From Lachnoclostridium sp. UBA1434 (lineage in GTDB: Bacteria > Bacillota > Clostridia > Lachnospirales > Lachnospiraceae), in assembly GCA_002329645.1 (NCBI GenBank), contig DCTS01000070.1, forward strand, positions 20,670 to 37,784: a stretch of 17,115 bases of DNA. Direction: 5' to 3'. Position numbers and translations under genes: made by a program. Positions 1 through 7,139 of the stretch are shown here, piece after piece. Each line of letters begins with the position of its first letter. Within the stretch, counting starts at the first letter, position 1. The notes under the pieces are model-generated. The model did no database searches. It was given only the letters and a program-made list of their open reading frames with translations, and was not told the DNA's origin.

Positions 1-670
1 CATCCAGCTTAGGGCAGCCAATCAAAGTAATTTTATTTCTCATAAAGCTATGAAAATCCCCATAGGCATAAGCGGTACAATCTGCTGCAATAAGCAGGTC
101 GGCTCCGTTAAAATAAGGTGCATTTACAGGAACAAGCTGTATCTGTACAGGCCACTGTCCAAGCTGGGACTGTACATCCCGCCTTACCTTGGATTCGCCA
201 TCTTCTCTGCGGTTATCTTCCCTTTTGCCTTCCTCTCTCCTATTATCATCATTGCGGCTTACATCTTGGCGGCTGTCCTCATTGACGCTTACATCTTGGC
301 GGCTGCCCTCATTGACGCTTACATTTTGGCAGCTGCCCTCCCTGCGGATTTGCTGAAGCCTTGTTCCGGGGCATCCTCCTGAAAATACATGGTGAGCAGC
401 ATTATTCTTATCCTCGTTCTTCTGAGCGTTTCTTTCGAGCATGGCTTTCATTACCTCTTCTTCATTAAAGGGAAGCGCCTCCCTCTCCACAAAGGAGATG
501 GCTCCCTTCGGACATGCCGGAAGGCAGTTTCCCAGACCATCACAATAATCGTCGCGTATAAGCCTGGCTTTACCGTCAACAATAGCAATTGCGCCTTCAT
601 GGCACGCATTTGCACAAATTCCGCATCCATCGCAAAGCTCTTCATTAATCTCAATAATCTTTCTTACCAT
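1..670 (-). CDS. 4Fe-4S dicluster-type binding protein, 3' end outside the window
   Basis: Likely cytosolic iron-sulfur protein of the clostridial family often labelled '4Fe-4S binding' or, misleadingly, 'ATP-binding' protein; its physiological partner is unknown. The reading frame is open from ATG at 670 through the left edge (223 codons seen). Residues 13-23 carry CxxCxxCxxxC. Residues 43-53 carry a second group (C43, C49, C53-P) in the form CDGLGNC, so the middle Cys of a canonical second cluster is Leu46; from memory this CDGLG form is typical of the family. Residues 100-165 are a hydrophilic linker of decapeptide repeats. From about residue 168 a conserved-looking domain begins (GQWPVQIQLV, then ADLLIAADCTAYAYGDFH, then GCPKLD at the edge). 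AGGAGG eight bases before the ATG fixes the start, and a promoter lies at 709-737. The family is recognised from memory; its function is not known to me. Confidence 0.85.
   Translation of the reverse strand, partial: MVRKIIEINEELCDGCGICANACHEGAIAIVDGKARLIRDDYCDGLGNCLPACPKGAISFVEREALPFNEEEVMKAMLERNAQKNEDKNNAAHHVFSGGCPGTRLQQIRREGSCQNVSVNEGSRQDVSVNEDSRQDVSRNDDNRREEGKREDNRREDGESKVRRDVQSQLGQWPVQIQLVPVNAPYFNGADLLIAADCTAYAYGDFHSFMRNKITLIGCPKLD
251..340 (-). repeat. Three tandem 30-bp in-frame repeats
   Basis: Three contiguous 30-bp units (251-280, 281-310, 311-340) differ at only a few bases. Read on the minus strand they encode three decapeptides of the form E-G/D-S-R/C-Q-D/N-V-S-V/R-N, residues 111-140 of the 4Fe-4S protein. 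A more diverged decapeptide pair (DNRREEGKRE, DNRREDGESK) follows. There are no spacers, so this is a coding minisatellite and not a CRISPR. Confidence 0.9.
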
Positions 671-708
671 AATTATCCTCCTCTTTATCATTTCTAATAT
701 TATTTTTA

Positions 709-737
709 TTAATATACAGTCATTACAAGTTATTCAA
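709..737 (-). promoter_or_regulatory. Sigma-A-type promoter of the 4Fe-4S gene
   Basis: On the minus strand TTGAAT (732-737), 17 bases, then TATTAA (709-714). It lies about 40 bases upstream of the ATG at 670 and its RBS. The match to consensus is visible; activity is inferred. Confidence 0.55.
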
Positions 738-890
738 ATCCGGTATTTAATAAATTGTTAAATAGATAATTTATACTGCAATTATACAATGGTGAGATAT
801 CACATGATGTAGCCATAGCTACAATGAATGTAATAATAGCTGTAATGAACGAAAATGATTCATAATTGTTTCTTTGTTTCTTTACAGCAA

Positions 891-951
891 TAAAAATACC
901 ATCTTCCGGGTAATTGTATTTATATCTGATACTCACCCGTGAAGATGGTAT
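891..951 (-). terminator. Rho-independent terminator of the nucleoside ABC transporter operon
   Basis: On the minus strand a 16-bp stem is formed by 941-951 plus 935-939 against 896-911. It is broken only by one bulged base (940) and has a loop of about 23 bases. TTTTTA follows directly (complement of 891-896). The stem overlaps the last codons and stop of the upstream permease gene, so the terminator begins inside the coding sequence. Confidence 0.75.
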
Positions 952-1943
952 ATATTACGCATTGCTTTCTGCCAAAGCGATCTTGAGCTTTTATCATAAG
1001 GAATGCCTTCCGCCTTGGGAGCCCTTGATTTCTTTGAGGTAAAGGCAAGCACCACCATGGTGGCAGCATAAGGAAGCATCCTGTAATAGGTCTGGTTAAG
1101 GTTCAATGCCTTTAGGAAAGGTATGAGCGCCACCGAATAGGCCAGCGTCCTTAGAAAGGCAAAGAACAATGCGGCAAATAATATCCGTATCGGCTTCCAC
1201 TGTCCGAATATCATAACAGCAAGAGCCAGAAAACCAAATCCGGCAACTCCGGTATGACCGTTGGCATCCCCGTTCATAACTCCCACCGCATAGAAGAAGC
1301 CTCCTGTTCCGCCAAGCACTCCGGATATGCTTACGCCTGCGTAACGCATACGATATACATTGATGCCTACAGAGTCTGCAGCATGGGGATGCTCGCCGCA
1401 TGCCCTTAAGTGAAGTCCGAAGCCGGTCTTATAATAAATTATCGTAGCTATTGCCAGTATCAGCGCGCCTATATATACGCTAATATAGGTGTTTGTAAAA
1501 AACAGCCTGCCAAGAACAGGTATCCTGTTAAGATACGGGATCTCTCTTATATAAAAGTTTATATCCGTGGTTACACCGTCAGACTGCAGAAACATCCTCG
1601 AAAAAAGGAGTATTGCCGCCGGAACCAGCATATTCAGGGCGGTTCCGACAATAGTCTGATCCGCCTTCAAATTAATTGCGGCAACTGAGAGAAGGAGCGA
1701 ATATAGAAGGCCTGCCATGGCAGATACAAGCATGGCAAGTATAAGTATATGCTGGGGGTCCATTGCGGTCCTCTCAATTAAATATACAAAACCGCAGCCT
1801 ATAAATGCGCCCCATAGCATTATACCCTCCAGTGCTATATTTATAACACCGCTTCGCTCGCTGAACATACCGCCAAGGGCCACCAATAATAAGGCTATCG
1901 CAACCGGAAGTGTATTTTGAATAAGGTAATAAATAATATCCAT
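933..1943 (-). CDS. Nucleoside-type ABC transporter permease 2 (NupQ/BmpD-like)
   Basis: Integral membrane permease of a BMP-type nucleoside importer, 336 aa, many hydrophobic helices. The N-terminal stretch (about residues 20-46: LGGMFSERSGVINIALEG and on) and the later ADQTIVGTALN segment are hallmarks of the branched-chain-permease-like family used by NupQ/YufQ-type proteins. Gene order (ATPase, longer permease, shorter permease) matches the Bacillus nupOPQ arrangement, and on that basis it is the second permease. The ATG at 1943 is preceded by GAAGGGAAGG about 8 bases upstream. It is the last gene of its operon; a terminator overlaps its 3' end. The exact nucleoside specificity cannot be read from sequence. 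Confidence 0.9.
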   Translation of the reverse strand: MDIIYYLIQNTLPVAIALLLVALGGMFSERSGVINIALEGIMLWGAFIGCGFVYLIERTAMDPQHILILAMLVSAMAGLLYSLLLSVAAINLKADQTIVGTALNMLVPAAILLFSRMFLQSDGVTTDINFYIREIPYLNRIPVLGRLFFTNTYISVYIGALILAIATIIYYKTGFGLHLRACGEHPHAADSVGINVYRMRYAGVSISGVLGGTGGFFYAVGVMNGDANGHTGVAGFGFLALAVMIFGQWKPIRILFAALFFAFLRTLAYSVALIPFLKALNLNQTYYRMLPYAATMVVLAFTSKKSRAPKAEGIPYDKSSRSLWQKAMRNIYHLHG

Positions 1944-2021
1944 GATTATACCTTCCCTTCTCCGACATCGTCTTTTACCGGATTGTCCTCAGCTTTACTT
2001 TCGGCATCGTTTACCCGGGTA

Positions 2022-3164
2022 TTATCTACCCGGCATCTTCCTAAATAATAACGAAATGCCTGCCGGTATCCTTCTTAAGTATTTGCCGGCAACAATGGTC
2101 ATAAGCATGGAGAATGCCGAGAAGTATATAATTATTGCTATTACAACGTCAATTATCTCCGGCTTGAAGCCGTATTTGCTGGTCAGGGTGCCGCCGCGCT
2201 GTATAAAGGATATGAATATTGCAGAAATTATAATGCCCAGGGGGCTGTTATTTCCCAGTAATGCTACAGCAATACCGTTAAAGCCGTTAGCCGCAAGCCT
2301 GTTGATCGGCTCATAGGTCATGCTGCTTCCGGCAATCTGTGCGGGAGCAAGTATGGCAAAGGCGCCGCCCAGTCCTGCCATGCCTCCTGCTATTGCCATG
2401 GCAATAATAATATTCTTCGTTCCGTTCATACCTGCATATTTGCTTGCATGCCTGTTATAGCCCGTGGCCTTAAGCTCATATCCGAAGGTTGTCATATTCA
2501 ATATAATAAACAGGATTACTGCAATTCCAATTGCAATGTATATTGATACATTTACGCTGGAATTTTCAATCCCCAGGGACGGAAGCTGGGCAGAAGCCGG
2601 AAGGTATGCGGTCCTTGATGTTGCAGCGACATACATCTTAGGATTCTCCTGAACCCACATATCCACCAGATACATTCCGATGTAATTGAACATTATCGAG
2701 GTAATAACCTCATTGACATTAAGAAGAGCCTTGAACAGGCCCGGTATAAGCCCCCATAATGCTCCGCCCAGAAAGCCTGCCAAAATACAGATTATCCAAT
2801 GCAGCGGTGAGGAAAGCCTGAAAGTGAAACCGGCATACAGGGCAAAATACATACCCATCGTATACTGTCCTGATGCCCCTATATTAAAAAGTCCCATCTT
2901 AAAGGCAAAGCCCACAGCCAAACCGGTCATCAGTATGGGAGTGGCAAAATAAAATACATTTCCGAGGCTTATAAATCCGCCTGTAAGTATAGCCCTAAAG
3001 CCGGTGGCTGCCTTGTCAGGATGGGCTGACAGCATCACTATAAAGCCTATTATCAGACCAAGTATGATTGCAAGCAGCGCCGATATGAAGGCCGAGAATG
3101 CCTTGCCTTTAAATATTTTTTTAAAATATGCAGCCTCTGTACCTTTAACGACCTTATCCGGCAT
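2022..3164 (-). CDS. Nucleoside-type ABC transporter permease 1 (NupP-like)
   Basis: Membrane permease of the same importer, 380 aa. The segment at residues 88-100 (FKMGLFNIGASGQ) and the cytoplasmic coupling-loop motif NEVITSIMFNYI (151-162) are typical of NupP/YufP-type proteins. The frame extends upstream to 3245, but ATG at 3164 is chosen because GGAG sits seven bases before it; this start overlaps the ATPase stop by 11 bases, indicating translational coupling. The protein stops at TAA (2022-2024) immediately after MPGR. The next 66 bases are open in another frame, encode an acidic tail, and stop two bases before the next gene, so the natural C-terminus may have been longer (see findings). 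Substrate is inferred from family only. Confidence 0.88.
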   Translation of the reverse strand: MPDKVVKGTEAAYFKKIFKGKAFSAFISALLAIILGLIIGFIVMLSAHPDKAATGFRAILTGGFISLGNVFYFATPILMTGLAVGFAFKMGLFNIGASGQYTMGMYFALYAGFTFRLSSPLHWIICILAGFLGGALWGLIPGLFKALLNVNEVITSIMFNYIGMYLVDMWVQENPKMYVAATSRTAYLPASAQLPSLGIENSSVNVSIYIAIGIAVILFIILNMTTFGYELKATGYNRHASKYAGMNGTKNIIIAMAIAGGMAGLGGAFAILAPAQIAGSSMTYEPINRLAANGFNGIAVALLGNNSPLGIIISAIFISFIQRGGTLTSKYGFKPEIIDVVIAIIIYFSAFSMLMTIVAGKYLRRIPAGISLLFRKMPGR

Positions 3165-4701
3165 TCTCATTCTCCTTTGCACGATCCCGCTTTGCACCGG
3201 ACATATACAGACCCAACTCCTGTACACTCGTAATTTCAGGGTCAAGCTCCCCTGTTATTTCTCCCTCATACATAACCAGAATACGGTCGCTTACATTCAT
3301 TACCTCATCAAGCTCAAATGACATTAATAGTACAGCCTTTCCTGCATCCCTTGATGCAACAAGCTGTTTATGAATATACTCTATTGCACCCACGTCAAGG
3401 CCTCTGACAGGCTGCACCGCAACCAGCAGCCTATGCTCCTTATCAAGCTCACGGGCCACTATGGCCTTTTGCTGGTTGCCGCCGGACATATTTCTTGCGA
3501 TTGTAACCGGTCCCTGACTGCTTCGCACATCGTACTGCTCTATCAGATGCCCGGCATATCTTCTTACTGCCCGCTTCCGGATAAAGCCCGCATTACTAAA
3601 CTGCGGCTGCCAGTATCTTTGAAGCGCCATATTCTCTTCCAGCGTATAATCAAGTATCAGTCCATGCTTGTGCCTGTCCTCGGGAATATGGCTGATACCT
3701 GACTTTGAACGCTTTCTTATGGAGGCTTTGGTAATATCCTTTCCGCAAAGTATTATCTTTCCTGAGCTCACCTTTTCAAGACCGGTAAGAGCGGCTACGA
3801 CTTCGGATTGACCGTTGCCCTCTATCCCGGCCAGACAGACAATCTCACCGGCTCTTACATCAAAGGATACGTTCCTTACCGCCAAATTCTTATGGGTTTT
3901 TGAGGCCACACTCACATTCTTTACCGAAAGGACCACCTCCTTCGGCTTTGCCTTTGCCTTTTCCACCGTAAAGCTTACACTTCGCCCCACCATCATGCGT
4001 GAAAGCTCTTCCTTTGTGGTTTCGCCGATATTAACTGTACCAATGCATTTCCCCTTGCGCAACACCGTGCAGCGGTCCGCAACGGCCATGATTTCATTCA
4101 ATTTATGGGTAATGAATAGAATTGACTTGCCTTCTCCGGCAAATCCCCGCATGATTTCCATAAGCTCGCTTATTTCCTGCGGTGTCAGCACTGCGGTGGG
4201 TTCGTCAAATATAAGTATGTCATTATTCCTGTAAAGCATTTTTAGTATTTCAACCCTTTGCTGCATACCGACGGAGATCTTCTCTGTCAGCGCATCGGGA
4301 TTAATCTTAAGGCCGTACTGCTTGCTAAGGCTCATAACTTTTTCCCGGGCGGCCTTTTTTTGTATGAAGCCGAGCTTTGCAGGCTCAACGCCAAGAATAA
4401 TATTTTCAAGAACGGTGAAAATCTCAACCAGCTTAAAATGCTGATGCACCATTCCTATACCCAGGGCATTGGCATCATTCGGATTATTTATTTTTACCGG
4501 TTTGCCGAGCTTGCGAATCTCCCCTTTTTCAGCCTGATACAAGCCAAAAAGCACACTCATAAGCGTGGATTTTCCCGCTCCGTTCTCTCCCAGCAGGGCA
4601 TGAATTTCTCCCTTTCTAAGCCGGAGGGTGATATCGTCATTAGCCACAATTCCGGGAAATTCCTTGGTTATACCGATCATTTCAATGATATACTCTTCCA
4701 T
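3154..4701 (-). CDS. Nucleoside-type ABC transporter ATP-binding protein, two NBDs (NupO-like)
   Basis: Cytoplasmic ATPase energising the two permeases, 515 aa, the usual length for tandem-NBD sugar/nucleoside importers. NBD1 has Walker A GENGAGKST (38-46), signature SVGMQQR (143-149) and Walker B ILIFDEP (162-168). NBD2 has a degenerate Walker A GIEGNGQS (292-299), signature NMSGGNQQK (404-412) and VQPVRGLDVGAIE (429-441). The degenerate second site is normal for this family. The frame also offers ATG at 4716, but the ATG at 4701 has AGAGG six bases upstream and gives the family-like N-terminus MEEYIIEMIGITKEFPG. The gene overlaps the following permease by 11 bases. Upstream lie a structured leader (4749-4812) and the remnant of the cognate binding protein. 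Confidence 0.93.
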   Translation of the reverse strand: MEEYIIEMIGITKEFPGIVANDDITLRLRKGEIHALLGENGAGKSTLMSVLFGLYQAEKGEIRKLGKPVKINNPNDANALGIGMVHQHFKLVEIFTVLENIILGVEPAKLGFIQKKAAREKVMSLSKQYGLKINPDALTEKISVGMQQRVEILKMLYRNNDILIFDEPTAVLTPQEISELMEIMRGFAGEGKSILFITHKLNEIMAVADRCTVLRKGKCIGTVNIGETTKEELSRMMVGRSVSFTVEKAKAKPKEVVLSVKNVSVASKTHKNLAVRNVSFDVRAGEIVCLAGIEGNGQSEVVAALTGLEKVSSGKIILCGKDITKASIRKRSKSGISHIPEDRHKHGLILDYTLEENMALQRYWQPQFSNAGFIRKRAVRRYAGHLIEQYDVRSSQGPVTIARNMSGGNQQKAIVARELDKEHRLLVAVQPVRGLDVGAIEYIHKQLVASRDAGKAVLLMSFELDEVMNVSDRILVMYEGEITGELDPEITSVQELGLYMSGAKRDRAKENENAG

Positions 4702-4748
4702 AGCTGCCTCTTTCATATTCCATATATCATTGTCCTATACCCATTATT

Positions 4749-4812
4749 CCGGGACAGCAATGATATTCTGTCAGGGGCTGTCCTGACCCCCGTGAATTAT
4801 TGCTTGTCCAGG
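4749..4812 (-). other. Structured intergenic element between binding-protein remnant and ATPase
   Basis: An imperfect outer stem pairs 4749-4768 (CCGGGACAGCAATGATATTC) with 4794-4812 (GAATTATTGCTTGTCCAGG). An inner hairpin GTCAGG/CCTGAC at 4770-4787 sits on top. There is no T-run, so it is not a classical terminator. A stem-loop between a binding-protein gene and the rest of an ABC operon commonly acts as an mRNA-stability or differential-expression element; that role is inferred here. Confidence 0.5.
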
Positions 4813-4841
4813 GTTCTGATTATAGTCTTTATATATAACTG

Positions 4842-5303
4842 CTATCTGACCTCTACCTTTACCTTTGTCAGTCCCAGTCCGCTTTCAAGCTCTGCAGCCG
4901 TTGCAACACCCTTAGGGTCAGCTACTGTAATCTGACGGATAGGGTCAACGGAACCGTCAACCAGCTTGGCAAATACAGCATCATATGCTTCCTTATTGAA
5001 GTTCTTAAACCTGTCGAAGGCATTGCCGTTCGTATCTCCGATTACAGTGGTCGGGAGGCCTACGCCTTCATTGGCAGCATTGAAATAGGTTGTTTTCCCG
5101 CCGAACTCTGCCCACCTGTTTGTCTTATAGATTGCTTCAAGCACCTGCTTAACAGAGGCTCCCAGCCCCTTTGTTGCTGATGTTATGACTGTATTGCTGT
5201 CATATCTCTGGTCAACATCCACACCTATAACCTTGGCGCCTGCTTCGGAAGCGGCTGCCATAACGCTCTTACCAACCGCACCGCCGCATGCAAATATTAT
5301 AAC
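4842..5303 (-). pseudogene. BMP-family nucleoside-binding lipoprotein, C-terminal remnant
   Basis: The last 153 codons of a BMP/PnrA/NupN-type substrate-binding lipoprotein; full-length members are about 350 residues. The frame begins VIIFACGGAVGKSV and continues AGAKVIGVDVDQRYDS, the ligand-pocket segment of the C-terminal lobe, then SNTVITSATKGLG and further family-like sequence to TAG at 4842. The signal peptide, lipobox and N-terminal lobe are absent. Upstream of about 5303 the DNA instead encodes thymidine kinase in another frame. The only ATG (5261) lies inside the fold and would give a useless fragment. The fragment itself has no internal stops, so the loss looks recent (or is an assembly join). 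It sits where the binding-protein gene of this importer is expected. Confidence 0.85.
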
Positions 5304-5850
5304 ACCTGTAACACATTGAAGTGTATGCTTCGTTGCCGCCGATGAGGATTTGCTCCCCCTCGGTTAATATCCTGCCTTCGTCATCCAGCCTCACATTTAC
5401 AGTAGCCTTCCTGCCGCATGCACATATGGTTTTAATCTCGGTTATTGAATCCGCTATCTCAAGCAGCCTTTTGCTTGCGGGAAACATCCTTGTCCTGAAA
5501 TCGGTCCTTAACCCAAAGCAAAGCACAGGTATGTTATATTCAATAACAATCATCGCCAGCTGATTCACCTGTTCTTCTGATAAAAACTGGCATTCATCCG
5601 CTATTATGACATCTGCCGGCTCCTCAAGCCTTAAAAAAGTCTTATAAACATCCTCCTGTACAGGAAGCACATAGGCATCCGAGTACAGCCCAATTCTGGA
5701 TCTTATAATGCATCCCTCATCCCTGCTGTCAATCTGGGGTTTAATCAGCCATACCCTCATACCCTTTTCTTCATAATTAAATTTCGTTATAAGCGCCTGA
5801 GCAGTTTTTGAGCTGCCCATTGTTCCGTACTTAAAATATAATTTTGCCAT
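5269..5850 (-). CDS. tdk: Thymidine kinase with altered C-terminal tail
   Basis: ATP-dependent phosphorylation of thymidine to dTMP in pyrimidine salvage; cytosolic. The protein is 193 aa. P-loop GTMGSSKT (9-16), IIADECQFL (82-90, with the catalytic-type Glu86), zinc-site cysteines C143, C145, C180 and C183, and the lasso-region motif GEQILIGGNEAYTS (165-178) are all present. ATG at 5850 is chosen because AAGGATAAGG precedes it and MAKLYFKYGTMGSSKT is the family N-terminus; an upstream in-frame ATG at 5898 lies in a terminator tail with no RBS. After CYRCYN (180-185) the frame runs into DNA that encodes the BMP remnant in another frame, adding the non-family tail ICMRRCGW. All recognised functional residues precede the join, so activity may survive. 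Confidence 0.9.
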   Translation of the reverse strand: MAKLYFKYGTMGSSKTAQALITKFNYEEKGMRVWLIKPQIDSRDEGCIIRSRIGLYSDAYVLPVQEDVYKTFLRLEEPADVIIADECQFLSEEQVNQLAMIVIEYNIPVLCFGLRTDFRTRMFPASKRLLEIADSITEIKTICACGRKATVNVRLDDEGRILTEGEQILIGGNEAYTSMCYRCYNICMRRCGW

Positions 5851-5902
5851 AGCCTTATCCTTTTTACGGGTGTAATCCCATGATTTTAGTATGTTCATGA
5901 CA

Positions 5903-5930
5903 TAAAAAAAAATACCCTTAAAGGGTATTT
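5903..5930 (-). terminator. Terminator of the NusG-II/Gx transporter module
   Basis: Hairpin AAATACCC/GGGTATTT (5910-5917 with 5923-5930, central TTAAA) followed on the minus strand by nine T residues (complement of 5904-5912). It sits just past the stop of the Gx transporter gene and before the thymidine kinase gene. Confidence 0.85.
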
Positions 5931-5943
5931 CATAAAATATTAT

Positions 5944-6441
5944 TTAATCCTTGATCGCATTCTTAAGCCGTTTTACAACAAGCATGCCCAGTAATCCGAT
6001 TAAGGTTCCTGTTATGACACCCGATACCAGCAAGGCCGGAAAATAGAATATCACATAACCGCTTTCCAGATACACCATTGCCACCAGTATCTGTCCCAAA
6101 TTGTGGGCAACTCCCCCTATTATGCTTACACCCGTCATGCTGAAAAGCTTAATATGCCTGAATATGGACATAAGCATCCAGCTTAAGAGTCCTCCTGCAA
6201 TACTGAATGCCAGGGTTGAGGGATCTCTGAAGGTAAAGCCTACAAGGATGATCCGTACAATAGACAGTACAAATGCCTGCTTCGGGCCCATAGTATAAAG
6301 GGCTGTTATAACCACCAGATTGGCAAGCCCGAGCTTCATGCCGGGAACTGCAAAGGGCATGGGTACAAGACTGTCAATATAGCTGAATATAAATGCCAAT
6401 GCAATAAGCAATCCGTAGACTGCCACCTTTTTTGTCTTCAT
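5944..6441 (-). CDS. Gx transporter family membrane protein (Hpre_diP_synt_I-type)
   Basis: Small polytopic membrane protein, 165 aa, about five or six hydrophobic helices. Sequence segments VPMPFAVPGMKLGLANLVV (26-44), SIVRIILVGF (60-69), AFSIAGGLLSWMLMS (78-92) and GGVAHNLGQI (109-118) are characteristic of the family once named 'heptaprenyl diphosphate synthase component I' and now usually 'Gx transporter', which resembles ECF-transporter S components. Its substrate is unknown. The start ATG at 6441 has AAAGGAG five bases upstream. It lies 36 bases after the NusG-II gene and is certainly co-transcribed with it; a strong terminator follows. The frequent pairing of these two families in Clostridia is from memory. 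Confidence 0.85.
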   Translation of the reverse strand: MKTKKVAVYGLLIALAFIFSYIDSLVPMPFAVPGMKLGLANLVVITALYTMGPKQAFVLSIVRIILVGFTFRDPSTLAFSIAGGLLSWMLMSIFRHIKLFSMTGVSIIGGVAHNLGQILVAMVYLESGYVIFYFPALLVSGVITGTLIGLLGMLVVKRLKNAIKD

Positions 6442-6477
6442 TCAAACTCCTTTATATCAAATGTTGGAAATTACATA

Positions 6478-6843
6478 TCAATAAACCACTGCATCCAAAC
6501 CGCTGTCTTCTCCGTCTATTATTCTTATTACCACCTTGTTCGGCAGGCATATTATGGTTTCATTGTCATAATGGATATCTCTGTGCTTCACGCACAGCTT
6601 GTCCGGGCAATTGGCCTCTGTCATATCTGCATGCCCGTCCTTAATCTCCAGCACATTTCTTTCTCCGTTATCTCCTTCTATTACATATACAATATCCTCA
6701 TCAAGCTCCAGGATGGCTTCTTCCCTTCCGTCCACCGTAATCAGAACCCGGCTGCCCTCAGATTTGGCTGCATTGATAATAACCAGCATTATAATACCTA
6801 ACGCCAGTAAAATGCCTATCAATATAAGGTCATTCTTTTTCAT
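6478..6843 (-). CDS. NusG domain II-containing membrane-anchored protein
   Basis: Single-pass protein of 121 aa. Residues 5-25 form one hydrophobic helix, and the remainder is a beta-rich extracytoplasmic domain of the NusG_II type. Characteristic motif: ANCPDKLCVKHRDI (77-90) followed by IICLPNKVVIRI (97-108), giving C79, C84 and C99. The name refers to fold similarity only; it is not a transcription factor. ATG at 6843 is preceded by AAGGG nine bases upstream, and a near-consensus promoter (6879-6907) lies just beyond. It is the first gene of a two-gene operon with the Gx transporter. Such pairs often occur near quinone, FMN or redox genes in Clostridia (from memory), but the exact role is unknown. 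Confidence 0.85.
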   Translation of the reverse strand: MKKNDLILIGILLALGIIMLVIINAAKSEGSRVLITVDGREEAILELDEDIVYVIEGDNGERNVLEIKDGHADMTEANCPDKLCVKHRDIHYDNETIICLPNKVVIRIIDGEDSGLDAVVY

Positions 6844-6878
6844 GCAACCATTCCCTTCGCTATCTGCCTGACCATAAC

Positions 6879-6907
6879 ATAATATTACTCCGCCGGATAA
6901 ATGTCAA
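6879..6907 (-). promoter_or_regulatory. Near-consensus sigma-A promoter of the NusG-II/Gx operon
   Basis: On the minus strand perfect TTGACA (6902-6907), exactly 17 bases, then TATTAT (6879-6884), one mismatch to TATAAT. The predicted start near 6872 gives a leader of about 28 bases holding the AAGGG RBS. It is the best promoter in the window. Confidence 0.85.
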
Positions 6908-7139
6908 GAAAGAGGCACCCGGCATCATTAACAACTTAAAGCCCTCCCGAATATTATGATATATGGCATGAATAATTGCTCAGCTCATTTATTTGCCTGA
7001 TGCATCACCCGGATACATGTTTCGTAATGAAGCTGATGTAAAGAGATTGTGTCAGGAGCAAGAAATGTATTTTCTAAGTGACAGTCATGTTAAATTATGG
7101 GCTTTACAATGCCAAGTTAAAGCGAAAGGAGCTGAATGT

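Noticed and set aside
251..340. Possible CRISPR array from 30-bp repeats
   Set aside because: The units are directly contiguous with no spacers, are in frame within a coding sequence, and encode a decapeptide.
791..850. Short repeated and palindromic words (GTAGC..GCTAC, TTCATT-AGCTAT copies) in an AT-rich gap
   Set aside because: Copies are imperfect and short, and no regulatory or mobile-element context supports a function.
730..936. 68-codon minus-strand frame with GTG overlapping the permease stop
   Set aside because: Its first codons lie in the terminator stem and T-run, it has no RBS, and the composition is AT-rich without any recognisable motif.
4258..4935. 225-codon plus-strand frame opposite the ABC ATPase
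   Set aside because: It lies antisense to a gene with complete Walker and signature motifs; its translation has no family features.
5851..5898. Upstream start for thymidine kinase at 5898
   Set aside because: That ATG lies just after a terminator T-run with no RBS, and the added residues are not part of the family N-terminus.
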